Part shown: in pieces, positions 9,362 through 17,634 of the stretch
Layout of the letters: the number at the start of each line of letters is the position of its first letter
How positions within the stretch are numbered: position 1 is the first letter of the stretch
Assembly: GCF_036924595.1 (NCBI RefSeq)
Contig: NZ_JAZHRV010000001.1
Coordinates: 5,642,001-5,706,000 of the forward strand
Origin: Bradyrhizobium algeriense
Lineage (GTDB): Bacteria > Pseudomonadota > Alphaproteobacteria > Rhizobiales > Xanthobacteraceae
Direction: 5' to 3'
DNA length: 64,000 bases
Position numbers and translations under genes: made by a program
The notes under the pieces: generated by a model
The model's input: the letters and a program-made list of their open reading frames with translations, nothing else
Database searches by the model: none
Told to the model about the DNA's origin: nothing

Positions 9362-9538
9362 GCCGTAGCCATCTGCTGTACCCGTCACGATACCTTTAAA
9401 AAGACCAAGTACGCACCGCATGCTTGGGAGGTGATTGAGTGCCGCCGCAAAGTGCATCTCGGATGTGGCCGGCTTGGCCAAACACGTATCGACACCGCCG
9501 GCAAGCCATGCACGCACGAGAAGTTCTGCCCCATTCAT
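9362..9538 (-). pseudogene. N-terminal stub of a thiamine-diphosphate (acetolactate synthase-like) enzyme
   Basis: The first 59 residues, beginning MNGAELLVRAWLAGGVDTC, correspond to the N-terminus of acetolactate synthase-like ThDP enzymes: a NGAE start, KPATSEMHF in place of the usual NPGTSEMHF, and ADGYGR with the region after the ThDP-binding glutamate. Exactly after the ADGYGR codons the sequence switches to the MFS relic at 9361, so the rest of the enzyme (about 500 residues) is missing. The open frame runs through both pieces and would give a meaningless chimera. Confidence 0.65.
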
Positions 9539-9691
9539 CGAAGACCATCCATGCGATCAGGAAACCTACATACCAATCGCTACGCCGACGACTTGGCCGT
9601 TTCAGTCAATGATCCTCCGGGAAAATAGGACGGCCTGCGCTAACACTCTTGGATAACGTTTGCAGTATTTGGTAGAAAATTAACTTGGCCC

Positions 9692-10445
9692 TTGCCGGAG
9701 ACCAGCGTTATCGAAGTGGCACACCGGCATGACGTGCATCCCAATGCTGACGGTTTGGCGGCGGCAGCCCGAACGGGTGCTTTGGGCGCCGGGCAGGCGC
9801 CCCGGCAGGAGGACGAGGTGCACTTTGCGGCGGTTGTATTACGCCTGACGCGACAGGCGGCACGAGCATCCCGTGCAGCATCTGAAGGCCTTCAGCGGCA
9901 TCCTGCAGGCCGATGCCTACAACGGCTACAACGAGTTGTACGATCTCTCGCGCGCGGAGCGGCCGATCACGTCGGCGTTGTGTTGGGCCCGTGCCAGGCG
10001 GCAGTTCTTCGAACTGGCGGGCATCGCCGCCAATGCAAGGCGAGGCAAGAATGCGGGAGCGATCTCGCCGATCGCGCTGGAGGCGGTCGGGCGTATTGAC
10101 GTCCTGTTCGAGATCGAGCGCGGCATCAACGGCGTTGCTGCTGCTGAGCTGACGCGCATCCGTAAGGAGCAAAGCGCGACGCTACTGGAGGCTCTGGAAG
10201 CCTGCGCGAGCAGCATGGCCGCCTATCGCGCTCGGCCTCGGTCGCCGAGCCGATCGACTATATGCTCAAGCGTTGGGACCGGTTCGCCCGCTTCATCGAC
10301 GATGGCCGGATTTGCGTGACCAACAACGCAGCCGAACGAGCCCTGCGCGGCTTTGGGCCGCAAGTCCTGGCTGTTCGCCGGATCAGATCGCGGTGCCGAG
10401 CGTGCTGCCGTCATGGCGACCTTAATCATGACCGCCAAACTCAGA
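9692..10445 (+). mobile_element. internally deleted, frameshifted IS66-family remnant
   Basis: The 5' part encodes an OrfA-like SVIEVAHRHDVHPN segment. After a short scrambled stretch it jumps into the C-terminal half of the IS66 TnpC transposase: HLKAFSGILQADAYNGYN, ALCWARARRQFFEL, SPIALEAVGRIDVLFEIER, then in other frames DYMLKRWDRFARFIDDGRI and NNAAERALRG. At least four frame changes separate these pieces, and TnpB plus the N-terminal half of TnpC are absent. I saw no intact terminal inverted repeats. The element is dead. Confidence 0.75.
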
Positions 10446-10492
10446 TGTCGACCCGCAAGCCTGGCCGAAGCGGCGTGAGCCAAAGAGGACAC

Positions 10493-10866
10493 ATGAGATT
10501 GAGCGGTTTTTCCGCAGCAGAAAAATCGGCCATGACCGCCGCCTGCCAGCTCCTGATCGACGACTTCCTGAAGCCCCCGCTTCCAGCCCCACCATCCGGC
10601 CGACGCAGTTCAACTATCCCGTCGACATCCTCGGCAAGTGGCACGGCACCAAGTATCGCTTCATTCAACGCTACCGCTCCGGTTTCCCGGAGAATCTCGG
10701 CGAAGAGTTTGACGCGCCCTTCGCCCGTCTCGACTGGGTCAGCCGCAACCGCTTCGACCTCCAGTGGCATCGCCACACCGGAGAACGGTTCTGCCTGAAT
10801 CGCGGCCTTACCCTCGCCTAAGCGATTGACACGCTAACGACCGAAGGATTGTTCCATCCCTTTTGA
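10493..10866 (+). pseudogene. DUF3024-like pseudogene
   Basis: An ATG frame encodes MRLSGFSAAEKSAMTAAC and then shifts frame near 10590; the second frame reads IRPTQFNYPVDILGKWHG through RFDLQWHRHTGERF, which resembles DUF3024 proteins. An in-frame TAA at 10819-10821 interrupts the last block, which would otherwise continue AIDTLTTEGLFHPF to the TGA at 10864. DUF3024 genes often lie beside transposase genes in rhizobia, matching its position just after the IS66 relic. One frameshift plus one nonsense codon make it non-functional. Confidence 0.55.
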
Positions 10867-11161
10867 ACATCGCAAGTTCAATTGCCCCGCGGTACTCGCC
10901 TGATGGTTACGCTTTATGCTTGGCGCGGTTCAGCACATGAACAATCACTTGCGGTTACGGACCCAGTGTGGATATGCAACGTTGTATTCGCCATCGCGGA
11001 TCAGCGAAAGGCGCAGCGTTCGCTCCCGAAACTCGCAGGGTGGTCGACCGCAATCCCAAAAATGATTACAAAATGCCAAACGCGGTTCAAGGTCTCCAAT
11101 ATGCGCGGAAGCTTCTTGCGTAAGACAATCTAAAGGAAACGTGTTATCCGGAGACCTCGTT

Positions 11162-12073
11162 ATGGACGATCGTACCAAGTTGTTCGCGCTCCACCAGCAC
11201 GAGCTGAAACTGCTGCCCACGCCGGAAGATGTTCTATTCTACAAAGAACATGGCTACTACGTTTCCGGCACCGTCCTCTCGGAGCAAGAGATCGATCATC
11301 TCCTCGAGGCTGCGAACGCCTACTATGCGGGTCATCGAGATCGGCGCCTTCCGTTCGTTCCCGCCGGGGCCACCTACTGGACGCCCGAAAGCAAAACGAA
11401 ACTTCGACAAAGCAACTACATCACTTATGAATCGAATGTGATGCGCTCTATTCTGCTGAAGCCGCTGATTGGTGCCATCGCTGCCCGACTTGCTGAGACA
11501 CGAGAAACACGATTGTTCATCGATGTTCTTCGCTATAAGGCGCAAGGCCAAGCGAAGGAAACGACAATCGGCTGGCATATTGATCGGCACTATTGGCAGA
11601 TGTTCACGTCCGATGCCATGCTTACAGCCTTCATCCCATTGCATGACTGTTTCGAGGAAGACGGAACGATTATCATGATCGATGGAAGCAACAACTGGCG
11701 TGAAGCGGCGCGCGCCGACGACACCACGGCCCTCCATTTCGCTCAGCGCGATGTTGATGATCTAGAGCGCCGCCTGCACAGCGAAGCCGCGGCCAACAAC
11801 GCTGTTGTCAGGAAGGTTCCTATACGGCTCAAGAAGGGACAGATTAGCTTTCATAACAGCCTCACCTATCACGGCAGCCTTCCTACACAGAATAGCCGGC
11901 CGCGACAGACGATCTCGTTACACTTCCAGGATGCAACGAACCAATATCGGCGTCACGTCTTGGAATCGGGCAAGCTGGCAGGTCACCACACTGCCCAATT
12001 GTGCGCCAAGCAGCCGAACGGCGATCCAGACTATCAGGATCCGGAATTCTTTCCAGTCTTGTGGCGCGAATAG
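11162..12073 (+). CDS. PhyH family Fe(II)/2-oxoglutarate dioxygenase
   Basis: The 303-residue protein is a phytanoyl-CoA dioxygenase-type non-haem iron enzyme. The metal triad is visible as His139-x-Asp141 in WHIDRHYW and His237 in TYHGS, followed by Arg248 in RPRQTIS as the likely 2-oxoglutarate clamp. It would hydroxylate or otherwise oxidise a small molecule, with succinate and carbon dioxide as by-products. The ATG at 11162, after CCGGAGACC, is preferred to the GTG at 11141. Together with the TyrA-like and MFS genes it forms a three-gene plus-strand cassette. The 295 bp upstream hold no gene I can support and presumably contain the promoter. Confidence 0.8.
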   Translation: MDDRTKLFALHQHELKLLPTPEDVLFYKEHGYYVSGTVLSEQEIDHLLEAANAYYAGHRDRRLPFVPAGATYWTPESKTKLRQSNYITYESNVMRSILLKPLIGAIAARLAETRETRLFIDVLRYKAQGQAKETTIGWHIDRHYWQMFTSDAMLTAFIPLHDCFEEDGTIIMIDGSNNWREAARADDTTALHFAQRDVDDLERRLHSEAAANNAVVRKVPIRLKKGQISFHNSLTYHGSLPTQNSRPRQTISLHFQDATNQYRRHVLESGKLAGHHTAQLCAKQPNGDPDYQDPEFFPVLWRE

Positions 12074-12119
12074 GCCACTCATTCCCTCCGTGTCGATGCC
12101 GGTTGATGGAGCTTGGGAG

Positions 12120-13073
12120 ATGGAGGGGAAAACACTGGGCGTGGTTGGCACCGGTCTCATTGGCGCATCGATTCTACGGGCGGTCGAAACAAGATCTCTG
12201 GGATGGACCACCATTGCCTTCGATACAGACGAACAAGCTCTCGCAGTTGTCCGGGAGAATGGCTGGGCCAGCCGCATATGCACTCAGATCGACGAAATGG
12301 CTTCGGCCGACCTCATTGTGGTTTGCGCCCCCCCACGTGATGTCGCCCGGATTGTCGTCGGGCTTGCGGGCGTTATCTCGACCGATTCAATCATCACAGA
12401 TGTGGCCTCTACGAAAGGTCAAATAGTTGCTGACGTCTTTAGTGTCGTTCGGCAAGATTTTCCGTTTATTCCGGGTCACCCGATGGCGGGATCCGAGAGG
12501 TCGGGGCCTGGCAGCAGCAACGCCCTGCTGTTTGAGGGGCGGCCCTGCCTCCTGACGCCAGCGCCTTCAGCTCCCCAAAGAGCTATTGCGGCGGCTTCCT
12601 CGTTTTGGCGAAGCATTGGGGCGGAGACACACCTGATTTCCGCCACAGCTCACGACCGGATAGTCGGTCTCACCTCCCACCTGCCGCATCTGCTCGTTTT
12701 TGCACTTAGTGAGGTCGTCGGCGCGGAAGTCGGACTATCAACTGCCCTGACTCCCTTCGTCGGCAAAGGGTTGGTCGATACCATTCGGATCGGACACGCT
12801 CATCCGGTTATGTGGAAAGACATTTTTCGAGACAACAAGGAGGAACTTCTTAAATGGCTTGGCAGATTTGAAGAAGTCCTTGGTGACTGGCGCCAGCTGA
12901 TTCTGGCGGAAGATCCTGACGGTTTAATGAGCGCCATACGAATTGCGAAGGACAGAGCCGGCGTTATCGTTGAATCTCAGAAAAACGTCGGCGTCGGTTC
13001 GGCGTCGTCGCATAGGTTCGACGTCATGTCGCCCAATAGCTCTACCCTCGTGCCGGCAAGTACGCCCCCGTAA
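12120..13073 (+). CDS. TyrA-like prephenate/arogenate dehydrogenase
   Basis: About 317 residues with an N-terminal Rossmann domain (GVVGTGLIGAS at the start), DVASTKG, the GHPMAGSERSGP substrate motif and LTSHLPHLL in the helical domain. These are the hallmarks of prephenate/cyclohexadienyl dehydrogenases, which oxidatively decarboxylate prephenate to 4-hydroxyphenylpyruvate. The start at 12120 follows GGAG by eight bases. There is no chorismate mutase or aro gene nearby; instead it lies 46 bp after a 2OG dioxygenase and 93 bp before an exporter. A role in a dedicated tyrosine-like or cyclohexadienyl metabolite is therefore more likely than housekeeping tyrosine synthesis; this is inference. 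Confidence 0.8.
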   Translation: MEGKTLGVVGTGLIGASILRAVETRSLGWTTIAFDTDEQALAVVRENGWASRICTQIDEMASADLIVVCAPPRDVARIVVGLAGVISTDSIITDVASTKGQIVADVFSVVRQDFPFIPGHPMAGSERSGPGSSNALLFEGRPCLLTPAPSAPQRAIAAASSFWRSIGAETHLISATAHDRIVGLTSHLPHLLVFALSEVVGAEVGLSTALTPFVGKGLVDTIRIGHAHPVMWKDIFRDNKEELLKWLGRFEEVLGDWRQLILAEDPDGLMSAIRIAKDRAGVIVESQKNVGVGSASSHRFDVMSPNSSTLVPASTPP

Positions 13074-13166
13074 AGCCAGGACCGGCTCCCCTGCGTCTCG
13101 CACCAGGGCACAGTTTGAACGCAGTCGCCTCTGAGTTTTTCCCAATCCGTTAGCGAGAATAAGTCG

Positions 13167-14402
13167 ATGCCGGGAGATGATGGTGGAGGTAGCAGGGAAC
13201 GAAGCGGTCTGACCGCCTATCTTATCCTCATCAGCGTACTTGGGATGGTGCCGATCGATATCTTCCTTCCGGCTGTGCCAGCAATGGCCGATGCCTTTGG
13301 CCTCCCGGCGGCCAGAATACAGGAAGTGTTTCCCGCCTATTTCATCGGTGTTGCGGTGGCACAGTTTTGTTGTGGACCTCTTTCGGATCACTATGGACGA
13401 CGTCCAGTGCTGGTTGGGGCGCTCATCTTAATGTCGGTAGGAGCGCTGATCGCTGCGGTAGCGCCGACATTTTCGATGATGCTGCTGGGTCGGTTTGTTC
13501 AAGGAGTTGGCTGTGGTGTCGCGATCGTTCTCTGGAGGTCCATTGCCTTCGATTTGCTGGACGAGCCGGCAGCGTTTCGAATGATCGCGACTGTGCTTCC
13601 CGCGATTGTCGTATCGCCGGCAATCGCGCCGGTTCTTGGTGGCTTTCTACTGGTGAGTTTCGGTTGGCGGAGCATCTTCGGTGTACTCGCGGCTATTTCA
13701 GTTGGCGCTCTCTTTGTCACGCTGTTGACTTTTGATGAAAGCCTCCAGCACAAAGTGCGGGAACATATTCTCGCGAAAGTTCGATCATCATACCAAAGGC
13801 TCGCCCTCTCGCCATCCTTCTGGCGGCTGATCTGGCTGGTCTGCACGGCCTACTCGGCTTACTTTCTCTATATCGCACAATCTCCATTGCTGTTTACGGC
13901 GCTCGGCTTCCGACCCGAGGTCTTCTCATTGTTCTACATTCCCGTAGCGGCAGGCTTCTTCGCAGGAAGCCGGCTTGCGAGGAACCTGCGCGAAAGCCGA
14001 TCATCGGAATATCTACTGATACTCGGCACTTGCTTGTTTGCAGCAGGCGGAACGATCATTGTCTTGTTTTGCGTGGCCAGGGCCACGCAGACAGCTGCAA
14101 CTCTCATATTCGGATTCTGCCTCGTTGTGATTGGGAACGGAATTACCCTGGCGATCGGCTCCGCCAAGATCATGGCAGAATTTCGCAGCATCGCGGGGAC
14201 GGCCTCAGCGACAATCGGCTTGCTGCAAGCGTTAAGCACCATGGTACTTACGGTTGTTTTGTCACGGATGAACGAAGCGTCAGAGCCGTTCTGGAGCATG
14301 GCGACAATGTTCGGCCTCTGCATTTTGAGCATTGTGGCCGCCTGCCACTCGGCGGTTAATTGCGGGCCAGTTAAAGTGGAAAAAGTAGAAGCGGAGTCCT
14401 AG
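13167..14402 (+). CDS. Bcr/CflA-type MFS exporter
   Basis: A 411-residue DHA1 major facilitator. It shows VPIDIFLPAVPAMADAFG in segment 1, typical of the Bcr/CflA group, and GPLSDHYGRRPVL in the 2-3 loop. Bcr-type proteins export bicyclomycin, chloramphenicol, dipeptides and similar small molecules across the inner membrane. It closes the dioxygenase-TyrA cassette and probably exports the product or provides self-protection. The ribosome-binding sequence is weak (GCGAGAATAAG). Confidence 0.8.
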   Translation: MPGDDGGGSRERSGLTAYLILISVLGMVPIDIFLPAVPAMADAFGLPAARIQEVFPAYFIGVAVAQFCCGPLSDHYGRRPVLVGALILMSVGALIAAVAPTFSMMLLGRFVQGVGCGVAIVLWRSIAFDLLDEPAAFRMIATVLPAIVVSPAIAPVLGGFLLVSFGWRSIFGVLAAISVGALFVTLLTFDESLQHKVREHILAKVRSSYQRLALSPSFWRLIWLVCTAYSAYFLYIAQSPLLFTALGFRPEVFSLFYIPVAAGFFAGSRLARNLRESRSSEYLLILGTCLFAAGGTIIVLFCVARATQTAATLIFGFCLVVIGNGITLAIGSAKIMAEFRSIAGTASATIGLLQALSTMVLTVVLSRMNEASEPFWSMATMFGLCILSIVAACHSAVNCGPVKVEKVEAES

Positions 14403-14830
14403 TCCCTTCGTAAACCATTGTCGGGCGGCAGCTGCGGATTTGGCCGATCGATTTCTTCGAGCACGTAGCGGAGCTTGTTCCGATGTAATCGCCACCGCGC
14501 CACCCTGCCGCCGATGGCCACGTGAGGCGGCTCGTTCCAGCTCCTTGGCGTACTGCTTTGCGCGTCGGCATGATGTCCGCGCTAACTTGGTTTGTCTTTG
14601 GCGGCTGACCCGGAGGCCTACCTGTTCGGCCGGTTCGCCGGCCATCCGGATCAATGCGCGCCTGCCCTGGAACCGGAAGCCCGCCGGCTGATCGCACCGA
14701 TCGCCGTTGCCGCCAAACTTGTCCCGCAGTTCGCCCTCATATGTGCTCACGACTTCCCATCATTCCACGCGAGAGCGTCTTGCGACAGGCGGGAGACCAG
14801 ACGCTTCGAACAAAAATGGGGAAGACGACA
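14403..14830 (+). other. intergenic stretch with no supported gene
   Basis: About 430 bp separate the MFS gene from the remains of the short-chain dehydrogenase. Open frames occur on both strands but none resembles a family I know, and no start is backed by a ribosome-binding sequence. It may hold further decayed gene pieces. Confidence 0.4.
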
Positions 14831-15474
14831 TTAGCTCGGGTAACCCGTCGCAATCGATCGCGTCCGCCAAGCCTCGACGTCACGCCGGACGCTCTCCAAT
14901 TTGGTCTCGACGCGTTCGATCGCGTCAGCCCCCAGCACCAACCTGAGGGGAGGTTCGGCCGAAAGAGTTGCATCTACGATCACACGAGCGGCGGCTACCA
15001 GATCACCGCGCTGCTGGCCGTTGCGCTGCGCCGCGACGGTACGTGTGCGTCCCACAGTTGCCGCGTAGTGGTCGATCGTGAGCCGAGCCCGGCGCATTGA
15101 GCCGTCGGTCAGGAAACCGGTGCGGAAAGCTCCCGGCCGATGTGGGCGAATACATTGACCCGGAATACGGCCTCAACTTCTTCATCGGCCGCTTCCTCAA
15201 CCGCGCCCAGAAAACCGTAGCCGGCATTGTTGACGAGGACATCCAAACCGCCAAAATGCGCTCTTGCGCGCTCGACGGCGCTATTCGTGCTCGAGAGCGG
15301 GACCACGAACAGCTGATCAGGACCGCGCGCTACCCCTTTAAGTGCATCGCTCGCCATGGGATTTCGCACAGCGCCTGCGACACGGCCGCCGCGCCGCAGC
15401 ACTTCCCTCGCTATCTCGAAACCGAGACCGCGTGCCGCACCGGTGATCAACCATGTTCCAACGCTAATCGTCAT
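14831..15474 (-). pseudogene. short-chain dehydrogenase with its catalytic middle deleted
   Basis: The N-terminal part is a convincing classical SDR: TWLITGAARGLGFEIA for the cofactor fold and LVNNAGYG, ending at FRVNVF. The frame then reaches a stop near 15109. From about 15097 downward another frame encodes the C-terminal part (TDGSMRRARLTIDHYAATVG, then EPPLRLVLGADAIERV). The roughly 100 residues between them, which would hold the catalytic Ser and YxxxK, are missing, so a deletion joined the two ends. It lies directly after, and overlaps by about ten bases, the AraC-type gene, suggesting a former regulator-enzyme pair. Confidence 0.7.
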
Positions 15475-16432
15475 ATGTACTTCCTATGGCAGTAACCGCT
15501 GTCGATCGACCGGATACCCGCTGTTTCAAGTTACGCCCAAATGCATAGCAAGCCTTGGACCGACCGGAATTCACGCGGAAACGAGCTGGCGTGAAGCCGA
15601 CCACGGTCTTGAAGTGTCGCGTGAAGTGACTTTGATCGTTATATCCGAATTGAGCGGCGAGTTCGGCGATGGGAGTATCGCTCTCAATCAACAGGCGGCG
15701 CGCCTCAGATATGCGCCGCCAGTTCGCATATGCCATCGGCGTAATTCCGTGCATCTTCTTGAACAAGCGCACGAGATGTGGCGGGCTTACGCAAGCCATG
15801 GCCGCCAAATCGCTTAGAGTATAGTTGCCGAAAGGATTCTCCTTGAGAAATTGCAGCACGCGCTTAAGTCTTTGGTCGGTCGAATTGGCCGGCGGTATAT
15901 GGCATTCTCGTCCGTACCTCTCCAGGATCATAGCGAACAGTGCTAACGTTCGCCCCTGAATGTAAAAATCGGATATTGGATGACGATACATTTCTGGCTC
16001 CTGGCAAAGCCGTAGTAACGGCTCAACTTCCGCCCACAGTTCAGTATCGTGAATGCATGTTGGTGACGACCATTGGCGCGGTAATTCATGCATCTTCCAG
16101 AGATCGGCCAACGTTTCCGGATCGAATAGCAGTGCTGCGTAATTCACCTTTCCCACGCCTTCGGACCAACCGGAAACTTCTATATTCGCAGGTCGGAAAG
16201 AAATCATTTTTGGCAACGTGTGCACCTGCAATGCCGGCCCACCATTGACACTTCGCTCGTAAGAACAGCCACCCGTCAACTCGACGAACAGCGCATGTTG
16301 GGGCGACCGAAATTGCAATTTAGATCTTTCTTTCGAAAGATAGCGTTCAATGACCTCAACCGAAATGGGCCCGCAGTCTATTCTGTGCTTCCCAATGAGC
16401 GGTGCGGCGTAATCCCGAATAGTGTGGGCCAT
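15464..16432 (-). CDS. AraC family transcriptional regulator
   Basis: The C-terminal 100 residues form the double helix-turn-helix of AraC/XylS proteins: YTLSDLAAMACVSPPHLVRL, then PIAELAAQFGYNDQSHFTRH and the closing VGFTPARFR. The N-terminal two thirds would be the effector or dimerisation part and have no family I can name. Several in-frame starts exist; 16432 is chosen because GAGGAACG lies nine bases before it and the protein then starts MAHTIRDY. The only neighbouring candidate target, the SDR gene, is broken, so its present regulon is unknown. Confidence 0.75.
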   Translation of the reverse strand: MAHTIRDYAAPLIGKHRIDCGPISVEVIERYLSKERSKLQFRSPQHALFVELTGGCSYERSVNGGPALQVHTLPKMISFRPANIEVSGWSEGVGKVNYAALLFDPETLADLWKMHELPRQWSSPTCIHDTELWAEVEPLLRLCQEPEMYRHPISDFYIQGRTLALFAMILERYGRECHIPPANSTDQRLKRVLQFLKENPFGNYTLSDLAAMACVSPPHLVRLFKKMHGITPMAYANWRRISEARRLLIESDTPIAELAAQFGYNDQSHFTRHFKTVVGFTPARFRVNSGRSKACYAFGRNLKQRVSGRSTAVTAIGSTYDD

Positions 16433-17067
16433 CACTGGACGTTCCTCTTGCATGCAAATTTCGAAAGCAGAGCACCGCGCTCGACGAGGTCGGACAACAT
16501 TTTGTTGAGCCGCGAGCATAGTTGGATTAGCGATACGCAGACGCCTCCTGTTGACGGTCGTCGAGACACGGCACCGATCACGTTTGCCGCTCAAGCGCAA
16601 TGTGTCGACGGACGGTAAGCCCTTTCACGTGTCGGAAGATAAAAGCAACTACAGGTCACGGCAAGGGCCTTCCGGTTCAAACGGTCGCGGGCGCAAAAGC
16701 GAAGGCCTGACGGTCCCATCTCGAGCTACGGCGCGGCGAAACTTAATCACGAGATTGATGGGTCTCGTTGATACGATAGACATGTGGCTCCGTTGTTCTT
16801 GTCCTCTTCATGTCGCTGAGATCTGAAGACTCCACATCTAGGGATGCGTTGACCGGTTGGACGCTCAAGCATTTCGTAACGAACGGTCCGGCTCATATCC
16901 ATTCGTAGCGTTCGTGTCGTCTGACAGACACTGTAGATGACGTTTTCCTGCCGCCGCCGGGCTTACTCCGATTTCGCGCTGATGCACTTTGTGGATGCAG
17001 GCGCCGCCAGAGCGTTTGCTGCCGCGGCTGAGCGGCGGCGTCAGCGGCGAAGAAGAGGATGATGGTC
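16433..17067. other. long intergenic region between AraC and MobB-like genes
   Basis: About 635 bp without a supported gene. The first 170 bp can be read as an upstream extension of the AraC frame but with atypical composition. The last 130 bp before the MobB-like gene are rich in Ala/Arg codons in one frame (ALMHFVDAGAARAF) and may be the tail of a lost gene. No RNA gene or clear repeat was seen. Confidence 0.35.
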
Positions 17068-17577
17068 ATGAGAGCCTTTAGTTTGGTCGGTGAGCGCCGA
17101 GAGAAATCGGAGCTCGTGCGGCGCCTGGTCGTGGAGCTGACAGGACGAGGTCTGCGTGTGTCCACAATCAAGCGCGTATCGGACGCCTTGGACCTCGAGC
17201 GGCCCGGCAGCGGAACCTGGAAGCATCGTGCCGCTGGGGCGGAAGAAGTGATGATCGCCAGCGCCAGCCGCTTCGCGCTGCTGCGCGAGATGCCAAAGGA
17301 TACGCGGGAACCCGATTTGGGTACCCTGCTGGCGCGGATGGCGCCGGTTGATATCGTGCTGCTGGATGGGTTCCGGCGAAGCTGCTCTCCCAAGGTCGAG
17401 GTTGTCCCATCCAGGCAGAGCTTAGCGCAGTTGGCGCCGAATGACCCGATGGTACTGGCGGTTACGTCTGAGGGGCCGGTGACGGCGCCGGTGCCTTGCG
17501 TGCCGCTGTCAGACAACCGCGCTTTGGCTGACTTCGTGATGGCGCATGCGATGCCGGGCGACCCGCAACCGGAGTGA
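17068..17577 (+). CDS. MobB-like protein lacking the P-loop
   Basis: About 169 residues aligning along the length of MobB, the GTP-binding accessory protein of molybdopterin-guanine dinucleotide synthesis: LRVSTIKRVSDALDLERPG, then TWKHRAAGAEEVMIAS and VDIVLLDGFR for the switch-like LIEGF. The segment that should be the Walker A loop (G-W-S-G-S-G-K-T-T in typical MobB) reads VGERREKSELV, so the GKT/S is gone. GTP hydrolysis as in MobB is therefore doubtful. The start at 17068 follows GAGG; two ATGs at 17059 and 17062 are alternatives. No molybdenum-cofactor gene is adjacent. Confidence 0.65.
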   Translation: MRAFSLVGERREKSELVRRLVVELTGRGLRVSTIKRVSDALDLERPGSGTWKHRAAGAEEVMIASASRFALLREMPKDTREPDLGTLLARMAPVDIVLLDGFRRSCSPKVEVVPSRQSLAQLAPNDPMVLAVTSEGPVTAPVPCVPLSDNRALADFVMAHAMPGDPQPE

Positions 17578-17634
17578 CCACGCGGACTCATCACCGACGC
17601 GAACAGGCTGCCGTCAACACTGCTCACCACGGGG

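Noticed and set aside
14403-14830. Transposase remnant between the Bcr exporter and the SDR pseudogene
   Set aside because: Some minus-strand Arg/Gln-rich frames look IS-like, but I could not match any segment to a named IS family.
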